Shown: positions 8,604 to 17,264 of the stretch, one piece after another
Position numbering within the stretch: the first letter of the stretch is position 1
How the letters are laid out: each line of letters begins with the position of its first letter
Assembly (NCBI GenBank): GCA_947166565.1
Contig: CAMVEL010000005.1
Coordinates: 21,699 to 85,698, forward strand
DNA length: 64,000 bases
Reading direction: 5' to 3'
Origin: an uncultured Erysipelotrichaceae bacterium
GTDB taxonomy: Bacteria > Bacillota_I > Bacilli_A > RFN20 > CAG-826
Program-made: the position numbers and the translations under genes
Notes under the pieces: generated by a model
The model's database searches: none
Told to the model about the DNA's origin: nothing
The model's input: the letters and a program-made list of their open reading frames with translations, nothing else

Positions 8604-10268
8604 TTAATTGCCTTTGCTCATGACCATTTCTTTCGCGTAGGCCAGTTGTTTCTCCGTTATCTCCCCTCCTGAAATAAGATGGGCGATTTCCTTTATCTTG
8701 CCTTCCAAATCAAGGGTTTTGATGGAAGTGTAGGTCCTTCCATCCCTCACGGCTTTGGAGATGAGGATATGATGGTCGGAGAAGGAAGCGACTTGGGGGA
8801 GATGGGTGATCGCGATGACTTGACGCGATAAGGCGATTTCCGCGATTTTCTTGGATACCGCATAGGCGGCTTCCCCCGAAACCCCCGTATCGATTTCATC
8901 AAAAATCACCGTTTCGATGCGGTTCGCGGCGATGAAAACGGCCTTAAAGGCGAGCATGATGCGACTCGCTTCGCCTCCGGAGACGACTTTGGAAAGGCTC
9001 TTCATGCCTTCGCCAACGTTCGTTTCGATTAGGAAATCGACTTTATCGATGCCGTTTTCTGTCAAGGATTCATCGTCTTCCCCGCTTTCAAGGGAAATAC
9101 TGAAATCAACGTCGAGGAGTAGGTCTTTGAGATTCCTTTTGATTTCTTTTTCGATGGAGGCAGACAGGCTTTTTCTGGTCGAAGAAAGGTCATTGCCCCT
9201 AAGGAAAGCCTCCTTACGGGCTTCGAGCATTTCCTTTTTCGATTCCTCTAATCTTGTTTCGAGGTTGCACTCTTTCCCAAGCATCCCCTCAAGCTCTTCC
9301 AAATACGCGATTAACGCGGGCACGTCCTTCTTATATTTACGTTTCAAAGCGGAAAGGTCGAAACTTCTTTGGGTCAATTCGTTTAACCTATCGGGATCAT
9401 AATCAAGCCGTCCAAAATCCTTTTTCAAGGTTTTGAATAGATCATCCAATTCGTAATAACGGTCTTCGATGAGTTGGCTTGATTCCTTCAAAGAAGGCAT
9501 GTAGGAGGAGAGCTTACCAAGGATCGTCTTTAGTTCGTAAAGATTATCAAGGGAATCCGAATTCATCTTTTCCTCGGCTTCCTTGGAAAGGGAATAGACC
9601 TTATCGAAGTTCTTTAATCTCGATAATTCCTCCTCTATTTCCTCCTCTTCGCCTTCACGTAGATTGAAGGCCTTCAATTCCTTATATTGGTATTCGAGGA
9701 AATCGCGGTTCTCATCCAGGCGTTTCTTGTCTAGAAGCAAGGCCTCATATTTCCTTTTGCTTTCCTTATAGGCGTTTAGGGCACCCATGTATTCCTTTTT
9801 GATGGGCTCGACGAGTTCAAATGAATAGCCGTCGATTATCGAAAGGTAATTCTCGGGGTTGAGGATTTTGATGACGTCGAATTGACTATGGATGTCCGCG
9901 AGCAAGGAAGCGATTTCGCTTAGTTCGCCTAAGGTTATGGTTTTTCCGTTTGCCTTGATGTAATTCTTGGTTCGCCCAATCGTCCTCTCGATCGTTAGCT
10001 CATCCGCGAAAGAAGGGATCTCAAGTTTGGCTAGAGTCGCCCTCAAACGGCTTAAGCGAACTTCGAAAACGCCCTCGATCGTAGCCTTATCCGCGCCTTC
10101 GCGGATCAGCTCGCTGGAAGCTCTTGCCCCAAGAAGAAGCGATAAGGAATCGATGACGAGGCTTTTTCCGGCCCCCGTCCCTCCCGTAAGGACCGTAAAA
10201 CCATCATGGAAGGAAACGTCGACGTTTTCGATGATCGCAAGGTTTTGGATTTTAAGCCTTTTCAACAT
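8604..10268 (-). CDS. recN: DNA repair ATPase RecN
   Basis: An SMC-like ATPase for double-strand break repair that acts on the nucleoid. Walker A is TGGTGAGKS near the N-terminus. The central 250 residues are charged coiled coil, and the C-terminal head carries VSGGEASRIMLAF and the Walker B FDEIDTGVSGEA. The length of about 554 residues is typical. I chose the ATG at 10268 (MLKRLKIQNLAI), where RecN family members normally begin. An earlier in-frame ATG at 10289 has AAGGGAAA before it and remains possible. A perfect TATAAT lies 9 nt before the chosen ATG, so the mRNA would be essentially leaderless. tRNA-Leu follows 44 bp downstream. Confidence 0.95.
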   Translation of the reverse strand: MLKRLKIQNLAIIENVDVSFHDGFTVLTGGTGAGKSLVIDSLSLLLGARASSELIREGADKATIEGVFEVRLSRLRATLAKLEIPSFADELTIERTIGRTKNYIKANGKTITLGELSEIASLLADIHSQFDVIKILNPENYLSIIDGYSFELVEPIKKEYMGALNAYKESKRKYEALLLDKKRLDENRDFLEYQYKELKAFNLREGEEEEIEEELSRLKNFDKVYSLSKEAEEKMNSDSLDNLYELKTILGKLSSYMPSLKESSQLIEDRYYELDDLFKTLKKDFGRLDYDPDRLNELTQRSFDLSALKRKYKKDVPALIAYLEELEGMLGKECNLETRLEESKKEMLEARKEAFLRGNDLSSTRKSLSASIEKEIKRNLKDLLLDVDFSISLESGEDDESLTENGIDKVDFLIETNVGEGMKSLSKVVSGGEASRIMLAFKAVFIAANRIETVIFDEIDTGVSGEAAYAVSKKIAEIALSRQVIAITHLPQVASFSDHHILISKAVRDGRTYTSIKTLDLEGKIKEIAHLISGGEITEKQLAYAKEMVMSKGN

Positions 10269-10277
10269 AGCGAGGGA

Positions 10278-10283
10278 ATTATA
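10278..10283 (-). promoter_or_regulatory. -10 box of recN, 9 nt from ATG
   Basis: A perfect TATAAT on the minus strand with nine bases to the ATG at 10268. No convincing -35 at 16-18 bp. Confidence 0.5.
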
Positions 10284-10349
10284 ATCCATTTTCCCTTATA
10301 GGGTTAGGCATGCCGTCCATTTTTAAATGAAATTAAAAGAAGATGAGGC

Positions 10350-10355
10350 GATAAT
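10350..10355 (+). promoter_or_regulatory. -10 box of the SDR gene, 6 nt from ATG
   Basis: GATAAT followed by TAGGAT and then ATG. The intervening AGGA is too close to the ATG to serve as a Shine-Dalgarno site. Confidence 0.45.
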
Positions 10356-10361
10356 TAGGAT

Positions 10362-11270
10362 ATGAACCGAAAAGACGAACGCTTTTTCTCCTCCCTTAAC
10401 CTAAAAGAAGGAGGCCGCATCCTCATCAGCGGGGGCAATTCCGGGATAGGCTATGAATGTACCCGTTACCTATTAAGGAAGGATTGGACCATATATTGGG
10501 CCGTAAGGAATTTGGAGAAAGCCAACGAAGCCAAGAATAGGCTTTTGGAAGAATTCAAAGATGGGGAGATAAACATCCTACATTTGGATTTATCCCTCCC
10601 CGAATCGATGAAATCATTTATCGAAAACATCAAAGGGGGCCATCTAGATTTCGATGTCTTCTATATGAACGCGGGCATTTACCGCGTCCCTTATGAGGAG
10701 GTATATGGGAAAATAGAAAGCCAGGTCGCGGTCAATTTCGTTTCCAATCTATATTTATTCGAAGAGCTATTCGATTATCTGAATTCCCTTGGCCATATAG
10801 TCAAATATATCCTTACCTCCTCGGTGGCCGCGCGGCTATCTTCTTTCGATGAAAATTGCTTTTACGGAGGGAAGAAGTACAAGAAAGCCATGAGCTATAA
10901 TTACAGCAAGGTCGGGGTGAATATGCTTTATCTTTACGCGTTAAGGAAAGCGGAAGGAACGAATATCCTCCCTCTCCTCGTCCATCCTGGGATCGTCTAT
11001 ACCCCGCTTATCGAGAAAGCATATCATGGGAAAACCTTCGTCCTTTTGGCAAAGCGCTTCATGAGGGCCTTCTTCAATAAGGCTCCCCGCGGGGCTCTCC
11101 CCGCCCTATTCGTTATTCAGGAAAACGTCAAAACACCTTTGTTCGTTGGGCCTAAGGGGATCGGACATACTAGAGGCCTTCCAAAGCCATATCGCCTCTA
11201 TCAAGGTAATCTAAAGAACAAAGACGAAATGATAGAGAAGGCGAAAGAGATTATAAAAGATTCGATCTAA
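10362..11270 (+). CDS. Short-chain dehydrogenase/reductase, retinol-dehydrogenase-like
   Basis: A classical SDR of 302 residues. The Rossmann motif is SGGNSGIGYE (about 24-33), with an Arg in AVRNLEKA suited to NADP(H). The structural NAG motif is in MNAGIY, the catalytic Ser in LTSSVA, and the YxxxK pair in YNYSKVG. The pattern resembles the light-dependent protochlorophyllide/retinol dehydrogenase branch. Substrate unknown. The gene stands alone between divergent recN and a bidirectional terminator. A GATAAT box 6 nt before the ATG suggests a leaderless mRNA. Confidence 0.85.
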   Translation: MNRKDERFFSSLNLKEGGRILISGGNSGIGYECTRYLLRKDWTIYWAVRNLEKANEAKNRLLEEFKDGEINILHLDLSLPESMKSFIENIKGGHLDFDVFYMNAGIYRVPYEEVYGKIESQVAVNFVSNLYLFEELFDYLNSLGHIVKYILTSSVAARLSSFDENCFYGGKKYKKAMSYNYSKVGVNMLYLYALRKAEGTNILPLLVHPGIVYTPLIEKAYHGKTFVLLAKRFMRAFFNKAPRGALPALFVIQENVKTPLFVGPKGIGHTRGLPKPYRLYQGNLKNKDEMIEKAKEIIKDSI

Positions 11271-11274
11271 GCAC

Positions 11275-11306
11275 AAAAAAACGCCGAAGTTCTCGGCGCT
11301 TTTTTA
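11275..11306. terminator. Bidirectional terminator between SDR gene and tRNA cluster
   Basis: The stem CGCCGA/TCGGCG is flanked by an A run on the left and a T run on the right. It can end both the plus-strand SDR transcript and the minus-strand tRNA cluster. Confidence 0.85.
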
Positions 11307-11311
11307 ATGTG

Positions 11312-11386
11312 TGGTCCCCCGCGTGAGGCTCGAACTCACGACCCCTTGATTAAAAGTCAAGTGCTCTACCACTGAGCTAGCGGAGG
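11312..11386 (-). tRNA. tRNA-Lys(UUU)
   Basis: A 75-nt gene with encoded CCA. The anticodon stem CTTGA/TCAAG encloses CTTTTAA with anticodon TTT. Last gene of a four-tRNA minus-strand cluster. Confidence 0.96.
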
Positions 11387-11390
11387 GTTG

Positions 11391-11465
11391 TGGCTGGGGT
11401 GACTGGGATCGGACCAGTGTATCAGGGAGTCAAAGTCCCTTGCCTTACCGCTTGGCTACACCCCA
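11391..11465 (-). tRNA. tRNA-Gln(UUG)
   Basis: The acceptor TGGGGTG pairs with CACCCCA, and CCA is encoded. The anticodon loop CTTTGAC carries TTG. It lies 4 bp from tRNA-Lys. Confidence 0.96.
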
Positions 11466-11485
11466 ACATCTCCTTAAAAAAAGAA

Positions 11486-11569
11486 TGGTGGGCGAAGATG
11501 GATTTGAACCACCGAACCCGAAGGAACTGATTTACAGTCAGCCGCGTTTGGCCACTTCGCTATTCGCCC
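11486..11569 (-). tRNA. tRNA-Tyr(GUA)
   Basis: An 84-nt class II tRNA with encoded CCA. The acceptor is GGGCGAA/TTCGCCC, and the anticodon loop CTGTAAA carries GTA. Confidence 0.96.
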
Positions 11570-11612
11570 ACGTTCGTTTTTTGCGCTTTTCCGCTTCGCC
11601 TTTTTCAAGAAT

Positions 11613-11687
11613 TGGTGGATGCTGTAGGTTTCGAACCTACGACCCCCGCCTTGTAAGGGCGATGCTCTCCCGCTGAGCTAAGCATCC
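11613..11687 (-). tRNA. tRNA-Val(UAC)
   Basis: The acceptor GGATGCT/AGCATCC has encoded CCA. The anticodon loop CTTACAA carries TAC. First gene of the cluster. Confidence 0.96.
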
Positions 11688-11710
11688 GCGGGTGCGGTTG
11701 GCGCTTGCAT

Positions 11711-11739
11711 AATATAGCACTGCGAAAAGCCATAGGCAA
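11711..11739 (-). promoter_or_regulatory. Promoter of tRNA cluster Val-Tyr-Gln-Lys
   Basis: TTGCCT, 17 bp, TATATT on the minus strand, with an extended TG just before the -10. It starts about 24 bp before tRNA-Val. Confidence 0.65.
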
Positions 11740-11749
11740 CAAATAATTT

Positions 11750-11779
11750 CAAATAGAAAACCGCCCATAACGGGCGGTA
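11750..11779 (-). terminator. Terminator of ispD-S1-pgi operon
   Basis: The stem ACCGCCC/GGGCGGT (11760-11766 with 11772-11778) is followed on the minus strand by TTTTCTATTT. Confidence 0.85.
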
Positions 11780-11799
11780 ATCAATGGAGAAGTTAGGGA

Positions 11800-13077
11800 T
11801 TAATAACCGGGCTTTCCAAGGCGATGGAACATATTCTTCTTATAGACTTCGACGCCAGGCTGATTGAAGGGGTTGATCTCGTTAAGATAGCAAGCGGCGG
11901 CGCAGGCCCTCATGAAGAAATACATTAATTCGCCCATGCCAAAGGCATCGAAACGGTCGATCTCTATGAGGATGTTGGGGACGCCACCGGTGATGGAATG
12001 GGCATCAAGGGTCGCTTCGGCTGCGGTGCTATTGACGTAATTGAGGCCTTTCCCTTCAAGGTAATTCAAGCCATCGAGGTCATCTTCGTCATGAGGAACG
12101 AGGACATCTTCCTCTGGGTCCTTTTCGAGGATGACGGTCTCAAAGAGAATGGGGGAACCTTCTTGGATGAACTGTCCAAGGGAATGGAGGTCGGTGGTGA
12201 AGACTGCGGAATCTGGAAGAAGACCGGTCTTTTCCTTGCCTTCGCTTTCCCCGAAAAGCTGTTTCCACCATTCGCCAAGTTGAACGAGGTGAAGGCCATA
12301 ATTGACGAGCATCTCAACGGAATATCCATAGTCCTTATAAAGGACATGACGGAGGATTGCGTATTTGTAGGCTTCGTTGATTTCGTCGGAATCGTAGGCG
12401 AGCATTGCGTTCTTGGCCCCATCCATGAAGGCGCGGATATCGATGCCGGCGACTGCAAGAGGAAGTAGTCCGACCGCGGTGAAGACGCTATAACGTCCGC
12501 CGATATCACTAGGAAGGACGAAACGTTCATAACCGTATTTCTTGCATAATCCAAGAAGGGCGCCTTTTTCCTTATCGGTGGTCGCAAAGATCAATTTCCT
12601 CGCTTCCTCCTTGCCGACGTTTTTCTCCAATAGGTCACGGAGAAGGCGGAAGGCAACCGCGGTTTCAGTCGTTGTTCCGGATTTGGAGATGACGTTGATC
12701 GCGAAACGCTTTCCCTCGAGTTTTCTGAGGATTTGTTTGGCATGCTTGCCACTCATCGTATGGCCGAAGAAGATGATCTCGACTTTGTTATCGCCATATA
12801 AGCCATTGATGCCTTCGATCGCGGCGCGGGCCCCGAGATAACTTCCGCCGATGCCGGCGACCACGAGGGTATCGACCTCGTTGCGGATATAATCCGCGGC
12901 TTTGAGGATTCTCTCAAATTCCTCTTTGTCATAGTTTTCCGGGTATTTGGCCCAGCCTAGATAATCGCTTCCAGGCAAGCTCCTTGCATCAATGCCTTGA
13001 TTGATCTTTTCGATGTCCTCGGCATAGGCGACGATATCGACGTCTTTGCCCAAGTGTTCGGTTTTGACTCTGATCAT
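11800..13077 (-). CDS. pgi: Glucose-6-phosphate isomerase
   Basis: Interconverts glucose 6-phosphate and fructose 6-phosphate in glycolysis, in the cytosol. The 425 residues match the short Firmicutes form. Visible signatures: SKSGTTTE (substrate-binding SIS motif), VGIGGSYLGARAAIEG-type glycine loop (here GIGGSYLGAR), and GLLPDSAVFTTDLHSLGQF near the active site. GGAAGGA precedes the ATG. Third gene of an operon after ispD and an S1-domain protein, with 2 bp between S1 stop and pgi start. A terminator follows directly. Confidence 0.97.
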   Translation of the reverse strand: MIRVKTEHLGKDVDIVAYAEDIEKINQGIDARSLPGSDYLGWAKYPENYDKEEFERILKAADYIRNEVDTLVVAGIGGSYLGARAAIEGINGLYGDNKVEIIFFGHTMSGKHAKQILRKLEGKRFAINVISKSGTTTETAVAFRLLRDLLEKNVGKEEARKLIFATTDKEKGALLGLCKKYGYERFVLPSDIGGRYSVFTAVGLLPLAVAGIDIRAFMDGAKNAMLAYDSDEINEAYKYAILRHVLYKDYGYSVEMLVNYGLHLVQLGEWWKQLFGESEGKEKTGLLPDSAVFTTDLHSLGQFIQEGSPILFETVILEKDPEEDVLVPHDEDDLDGLNYLEGKGLNYVNSTAAEATLDAHSITGGVPNILIEIDRFDAFGMGELMYFFMRACAAACYLNEINPFNQPGVEVYKKNMFHRLGKPGY

Positions 13078-13079
13078 GG

Positions 13080-13430
13080 TTAGTTTCCTTCCTTATTTTG
13101 TTTTTCTATCCATCCGGGGAGGCGTTCCTCCAACGCGGAGAAGTCGATGTTTTCCTTTGGGGGCAACTGGTTATGGAACAGTTTCTTGCGATCGTTCGCG
13201 TTCACTTGCTTAAGCGAAACGCGGATTCCCCCCGTTTTCTCATCGATTGCGATGACCTTAACGTTATAAATGCTACCGATTTTCACGAAGTTAGTGAAGG
13301 AGCGGACATAGGAATAGGAAAGCTCGCTGATATGGAGCAACCCCGTCCAACCCTCCTCGAATAGAAGGATGGCGAAGCTTGGGTAAACGCGGACCACCGT
13401 CCCTATGGCGAGATCCCCGACCTTAGGCAT
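13080..13430 (-). CDS. S1-domain RNA-binding protein, CvfD/YugI type
   Basis: A 116-residue cytosolic protein consisting of one S1 OB-fold (about residues 4-76: IGTVVRVYPSFAILLFEEGWTG up to GGIRVSLKQVN) plus a basic/acidic tail. Small S1 proteins of this kind (YugI, CvfD) bind RNA and act on translation or virulence gene expression in Firmicutes, so a post-transcriptional role is inferred. A strong GGAAGGA lies before the ATG. Its first bases overlap the end of ispD by 8 nt, indicating translational coupling. pgi follows. Confidence 0.85.
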   Translation of the reverse strand: MPKVGDLAIGTVVRVYPSFAILLFEEGWTGLLHISELSYSYVRSFTNFVKIGSIYNVKVIAIDEKTGGIRVSLKQVNANDRKKLFHNQLPPKENIDFSALEERLPGWIEKQNKEGN

Positions 13431-14136
13431 GTTCTTCCTTCCTTTCCTTCATGATGGCAAAGGCTTTGCCTTGCGAAAGCGTGTTGATTTTGTAATTCTC
13501 GCTATCGCCTTGCACGATAACAACCTTGTGCCTTTTCCTTCTTACCAGGGAAGCGTCATCTGTAGCGATTGTATCTTTGAATTCCCTATGGGCCGAGAGG
13601 ATGAGGCTAAGTTTGAAAGTCTGGGGCGTTTGGACCGCATAGACCTTTCTTCTATCGATATATTTGGATACCGTTTCGCCATTATTTGAGACGAATATCG
13701 AATCCGTTGAGGGGAAAGCGGTGACGGCGGCGCCATATTTTGCGGCGACCTCGAAATTCTCTTTTATCATCCTTTCGTCGATATTTGGCCTATCGCCATC
13801 CTGGATAAGGACGATATCATAGTCGTTCCCGTCGTTGGCGTTGATATATTCGAGGGCTTTCCTGACGCTTTCTTGCCTAGAGGTCCCACCGCAGATGATG
13901 GCCCGACATTTGGAAATGCCATAACGGATGACGAGCTCCCTCATCCTTTCCTCGTCGCCTTGGTTAGCGACGACGAAAACCATATCGACTTCAGGAGAGG
14001 AGTTGATGGTCATCAAGGCGTGGGCAATCAAGGGTTTTCCGGCGAGAACCTTATATTGTTTCGGTACGGAAGATCCATAGCGCAGCCCCTTGCCTCCCCC
14101 GAGAACTAGGGCGATGTGGTTAGGGCGCTTTTTCAT
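13423..14136 (-). CDS. ispD: IspD/TarI-type cytidylyltransferase
   Basis: A CTP-dependent nucleotidyltransferase. The N-terminal LVLGGGKGLRYG is the nucleotide-binding loop, IQDGDRPNI matches the catalytic DxARP segment (with D instead of A), and AVQTPQTF is the family signature. It could act in the MEP isoprenoid pathway (IspD) or on ribitol phosphate (TarI). The context (no tar genes) favours IspD modestly. I start at ATG 14136 (MKKRPNH); an in-frame TTG extension to 14166 lacks support. TAATAT sits 7 nt before the ATG. An insertion sequence lies 56 bp upstream but leaves this promoter intact. Confidence 0.85.
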   Translation of the reverse strand: MKKRPNHIALVLGGGKGLRYGSSVPKQYKVLAGKPLIAHALMTINSSPEVDMVFVVANQGDEERMRELVIRYGISKCRAIICGGTSRQESVRKALEYINANDGNDYDIVLIQDGDRPNIDERMIKENFEVAAKYGAAVTAFPSTDSIFVSNNGETVSKYIDRRKVYAVQTPQTFKLSLILSAHREFKDTIATDDASLVRRKRHKVVIVQGDSENYKINTLSQGKAFAIMKERKEEHA

Positions 14137-14143
14137 ACGGGCT

Positions 14144-14174
14144 ATATTAAACCGCGAAGGAGGCAATTAGTAAA
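14144..14174 (-). promoter_or_regulatory. Candidate promoter of ispD operon
   Basis: TTTACT (14169-14174) and TAATAT (14144-14149) on the minus strand, spacing 19 bp. The -10 ends 7 nt before the ATG. The insertion sequence's target duplication begins 9 bp upstream of the -35. Confidence 0.4.
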
Positions 14175-14182
14175 GTGCGCGA

Positions 14183-15574
14183 GGGCGTGTAGATAGCGTT
14201 TCACGAATGTAGGTGACAAATAACAAAAGCCGCCCCACAATGTTCTTCGCAACAACAACAAGGAGAAGCGGCGTGGACATTGTAGCAAAACGGAAGACGA
14301 TATTCGACGATTTAATTGACGACGCAAGGGAGAACGCCCCCAAGAAGGCCGCGCTCGCGATCGAGAGGACGGATAAGGCCATCCATTCGATGATGGACCA
14401 CAAGAGGTTCCTATCCGTGAAGGTCGCGCAGAGAACGATAATGACCTCCGTCGGCCCGGTGACGTACAGGAGGAGATGCTATTACGACACATTCGGGGAG
14501 AGATACATATGGCCGCTGGACTCGTTGCTGGGGATATCCCCAAGGGCCAAGGTCTCGCCTGAGCTGAAGAGGATCGCCGTCGAGAAGGCCGCCTTCATGA
14601 CGTATTCGCTCGCCGGCGAGAACTGCTCGGCGATGGGCTGGATATCGAAATCGACGGTCTGCAGGGCCGTCAGGGACGCGACCGTGTCGGAAGCCGCCGG
14701 GAGGTCCTTCGCATCCGCCGCAACCATCCATCTCCAGATAGACGAGAAATACATGGGGTTCTGCGGCTCGAAGAGGAAGAGGCCGCGGTATACCGCGGCA
14801 ATACACTGCGGGGCCGTTCCCGCGGGGAAGAAAGGCAGAAAGCGGCTCGCCAAAAGGACGCTGCTCTCGGCGGAGACGCCGGCGAAGCTGGCGAAGAAGG
14901 TCAACGCCAGGCTAAGAAGGTCATACGGCATCGGCCTAAGCGACAGGATCTGGGTAAGCGGGGACCTCGCCGCCTACATCAGGAGCTTCCCGGAGAGGAT
15001 AACGTGCTGCGAATCGGTCTACGTCCCCGACAAATGGCACGTCTGCAAGGCCATATCCGATGCATACCCGGAATTCGGCGAGATGGCGCCCTCGGCCGTC
15101 CAGGGAATGATGGACCTCATCATGGAGGTGGGCGACCTGACGAGGCTCGAGAAGGCGAACGCGCTGGATCTTGTGGAGCTCTACCGAAAGGACCCAAGAT
15201 GCTTCGAGAGATGGGGCGACCCGGGGTATTCCGGATGCTCCCAAGAGGGCATGAACTCGCATTATTACGCCCCGAGGTTCGCGAAGCTGGCGAGCAGATT
15301 CAAGCCGTCCACGGTGGAGAAGCTGTGCAGGATCGCAGAGGCCAGGCGCAACGGCGAGCCGATATCCATAAGCATAAAGGGGAGGGCCCCGGATGACATG
15401 GAGGAACTGCCTTGGCTGGGCAAAGCCTACGAGGACAGGATGAAATACGACATCGACACCAGCCGGATGGACGTCGGGACGAGAAAGGCGATTGATTCGA
15501 TCAGGTACGGGGGCCTATTATAATCAGGACAGATGTGGGGAGACCTACGTTAAAGAAACGCTACCGGGCGTGTA
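14183..15574 (+). mobile_element. ISLre2-family insertion sequence with 9-bp target duplication
   Basis: The duplicated target GGGCGTGTA is at 14183-14191 and 15566-15574. The element itself is 14192-15565 (1374 bp). Its ends are imperfect inverted repeats: both read TAGCGTTTC, six variable bases, then GTAGGT, inward from each end. One transposase gene fills it. GC content and codon use (AGG arginine, many G/C-ending codons) are clearly higher than in the neighbouring genes. A perfect target duplication and an intact gene suggest a recent insertion. It sits in the intergenic space between ispD and a HAD phosphatase gene and breaks no gene. Confidence 0.93.
14273..15523 (+). CDS. ISLre2-family transposase
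   Basis: A DDE transposase of 416 residues from a GTG start. Upstream in-frame ATGs exist, but AGGAGA six bases before the GTG at 14273 is the clear ribosome-binding site. The family (UPF0236) is recognised from the N-terminal region (TSVGPVTYRRRCYYD), the first catalytic region IDEKYMGF, the second in WVSGDLAAYI, and SQEGMNSHYYAPRF with the third acidic residue. It mobilises the surrounding 1374-bp element. The gene is intact. Composition differs from the host genes, which supports recent transfer. Confidence 0.9.
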   Translation: MDIVAKRKTIFDDLIDDARENAPKKAALAIERTDKAIHSMMDHKRFLSVKVAQRTIMTSVGPVTYRRRCYYDTFGERYIWPLDSLLGISPRAKVSPELKRIAVEKAAFMTYSLAGENCSAMGWISKSTVCRAVRDATVSEAAGRSFASAATIHLQIDEKYMGFCGSKRKRPRYTAAIHCGAVPAGKKGRKRLAKRTLLSAETPAKLAKKVNARLRRSYGIGLSDRIWVSGDLAAYIRSFPERITCCESVYVPDKWHVCKAISDAYPEFGEMAPSAVQGMMDLIMEVGDLTRLEKANALDLVELYRKDPRCFERWGDPGYSGCSQEGMNSHYYAPRFAKLASRFKPSTVEKLCRIAEARRNGEPISISIKGRAPDDMEELPWLGKAYEDRMKYDIDTSRMDVGTRKAIDSIRYGGLL

Positions 15575-15647
15575 TGTGCAATAGGACTATGTCTGAAAAA
15601 GCCCGAAAACAAATACATGCATCTCCTCTTTTCTTAAGAATTGCGGA

Positions 15648-15682
15648 AATAAAAAAGGGAATCATTTTTTGTGATTCCCTTC
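15648..15682 (-). terminator. Terminator of HAD phosphatase gene
   Basis: The stem AGGGAATCA/TGATTCCCT (15656-15664 with 15672-15680) is followed on the minus strand by TTTTTATTT. Confidence 0.88.
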
Positions 15683-15693
15683 CCTTTCTGTCT

Positions 15694-16527
15694 TTAGTCC
15701 GCTGGACGATCGCGGTTTTCGGAGATATTCAACTGGTGGTTGACCGAGATGGATTGGATGATGAGCTTCATGATCTTCTCCAAGTTCTTACCGGAAGAAT
15801 AATCCGCTGGGGAGATGAAGTTGACGCGGCCATCGTCATAGAGGTCTTGGACCTTTTCTTCCTTACCCTTTGGGTAAACGGCGATGGAACGTCCACCGTT
15901 ATTCTTGACGATAATCATGGAGGGGATGTCTGTCATTCCATCTCCGATATAGACGATGTTGGAATAAGGGATGCGACGGGATTTGGCCTTTTCGTTGACC
16001 CCCGCATCATCGTTGACCTCATACGCCCCTTTGGAGATGCGGAAGAAGTATTGCGTTTTCTGAGTGTAGTTGATCGCGAGTTTTGGCCAGCAGGCGACGC
16101 CGTTTTCGTCATAGACGTATTCGCAACCGTAGATTTTCATGAATTCCTTGGCGATTGAGCATCCTTCGATGATCTCGGTGTTCCCGGAAGAAACGATGTA
16201 ATGCTCGACTTTGACCCCTAACTCCTCACCATAGGCGTTGATGCGGGAGAACCAAGTCGTGACACCCGGGAAGAAGGAGATGTTTTTGCCGCATTCGCGA
16301 AGGTATTCGCGCGTTAAGGGGATGCCTTTCTTCTTGGCTTGGTCAATCATCGTATACAAGAAGGAAAGGATTCTTTCGCAACCCGTTCTTTCGGAGAACT
16401 TCGCGGTCTCACCCCAGAATTCGGCGGGGGTCATGCCGAGGTTTGGAATGAACCCAAAATTCTGCATATCGGTGACAGCGAGGGTGGAATCAAAGTCATA
16501 AAGGATTGCGCAAATCGGTTTTTTCAT
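15694..16527 (-). CDS. HAD-superfamily phosphatase
   Basis: A cytosolic hydrolase of 277 residues. Motif I is YDFDSTLA (nucleophile and acid/base Asp), motif II is YIVSSGN, and motif IV is IGDGMTDIPSM. A helical cap lies between I and II (about residues 20-100), as in phosphoserine-phosphatase-like members. The substrate cannot be read from the sequence. The ATG at 16527 (MKKPICAIL) is chosen because AAGGAGG sits 8 nt before it. A start 21 bp further up would place that site inside the coding region. Its promoter region contains TATATTAT-like sequence. Monocistronic, with its own terminator. Confidence 0.85.
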   Translation of the reverse strand: MKKPICAILYDFDSTLAVTDMQNFGFIPNLGMTPAEFWGETAKFSERTGCERILSFLYTMIDQAKKKGIPLTREYLRECGKNISFFPGVTTWFSRINAYGEELGVKVEHYIVSSGNTEIIEGCSIAKEFMKIYGCEYVYDENGVACWPKLAINYTQKTQYFFRISKGAYEVNDDAGVNEKAKSRRIPYSNIVYIGDGMTDIPSMIIVKNNGGRSIAVYPKGKEEKVQDLYDDGRVNFISPADYSSGKNLEKIMKLIIQSISVNHQLNISENRDRPAD

Positions 16528-16736
16528 CTTTTCTGCCTCCTTGGGCAAGGCATTATATTATACTTTAATGATTGAACACATGCAAATCGGCCATATCCTT
16601 CCAAGCGCCATAGGCGAGGATAAGGAAAACCTAGATTTATTGACGATAATCGAATAATTATTTTTGCTTCCCCTGCCAAAAAGACTTCCTTCAAAGAGAA
16701 GACTCAAAGTCTTACAATATGCGTCGAGGCAAAAAC

Positions 16737-17264
16737 ATGCAGGCTTATCAAATCATCCTTCTAATCGTCCTAATCCTAGCCTTCTTGTATTTTATTGTCC
16801 TTTTCTTCGTCTTCTCACACGTCCTTGAATTCAATAAGAGAATGAACAAAAAGCTCAGGGCCATGAACATCCTTCTTTCAGAAAGGGCCCAGCTTCTTGG
16901 GACGATAGGCGATGATTTTCTTTCGATGAAGGTCGTTTTCTCAAAGGCGGATAAGGAGGCTCTTAGCAATCTATCTTCCTTGAAATTCGATACCTCCCGT
17001 TATGAGAGGGTATGCGAGAATTCGGCGATCATCGATAACGCCGCGAAACACATATCATTCCTCGCCTCCACCAATAAATGGGCGACCAAAAGCGAGGTCT
17101 ACATATCCTCAAAGGCCTTGCTCGATGATATCGATAAGAACTTCAGGCAGTGTTCCGTTTTATATAACGGCGATTTGGTCGCCTACAACTATTGGATAAC
17201 GATCCCAACGACAAGGCTGTTCGTTAGGATGTTTGGTTTCAAAAAAGGAAAACAGGTCTCCTAG
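16737..17264 (+). CDS. LemA-like membrane-anchored protein
   Basis: 175 residues. One N-terminal membrane helix (about 5-27) is followed by a helical soluble part. Near the C-terminus, LYNGDLVAYNYWI followed by IPTTRLFVRMFGF matches the LemA signature YNxxVxxYNxxIxxFP...FGF. The rest is diverged and the protein is shorter than most LemA proteins, so family membership rests on this signature. Function unknown. CGAGG lies 8 nt before ATG 16737, and a TACAAT box lies at 16713-16718. The 3' end overlaps the convergent ABC-F gene by 4 bp. Confidence 0.65.
   Translation: MQAYQIILLIVLILAFLYFIVLFFVFSHVLEFNKRMNKKLRAMNILLSERAQLLGTIGDDFLSMKVVFSKADKEALSNLSSLKFDTSRYERVCENSAIIDNAAKHISFLASTNKWATKSEVYISSKALLDDIDKNFRQCSVLYNGDLVAYNYWITIPTTRLFVRMFGFKKGKQVS

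Noticed and set aside
14136..14192. The insertion sequence inactivating ispD
   Set aside because: The ispD reading frame and a plausible promoter lie entirely on the gene side of the target duplication.
16568..16657. 29-codon plus-strand frame starting MIEHMQIGHILPSA
   Set aside because: Too short, without a ribosome-binding site or neighbours that suggest a peptide function.
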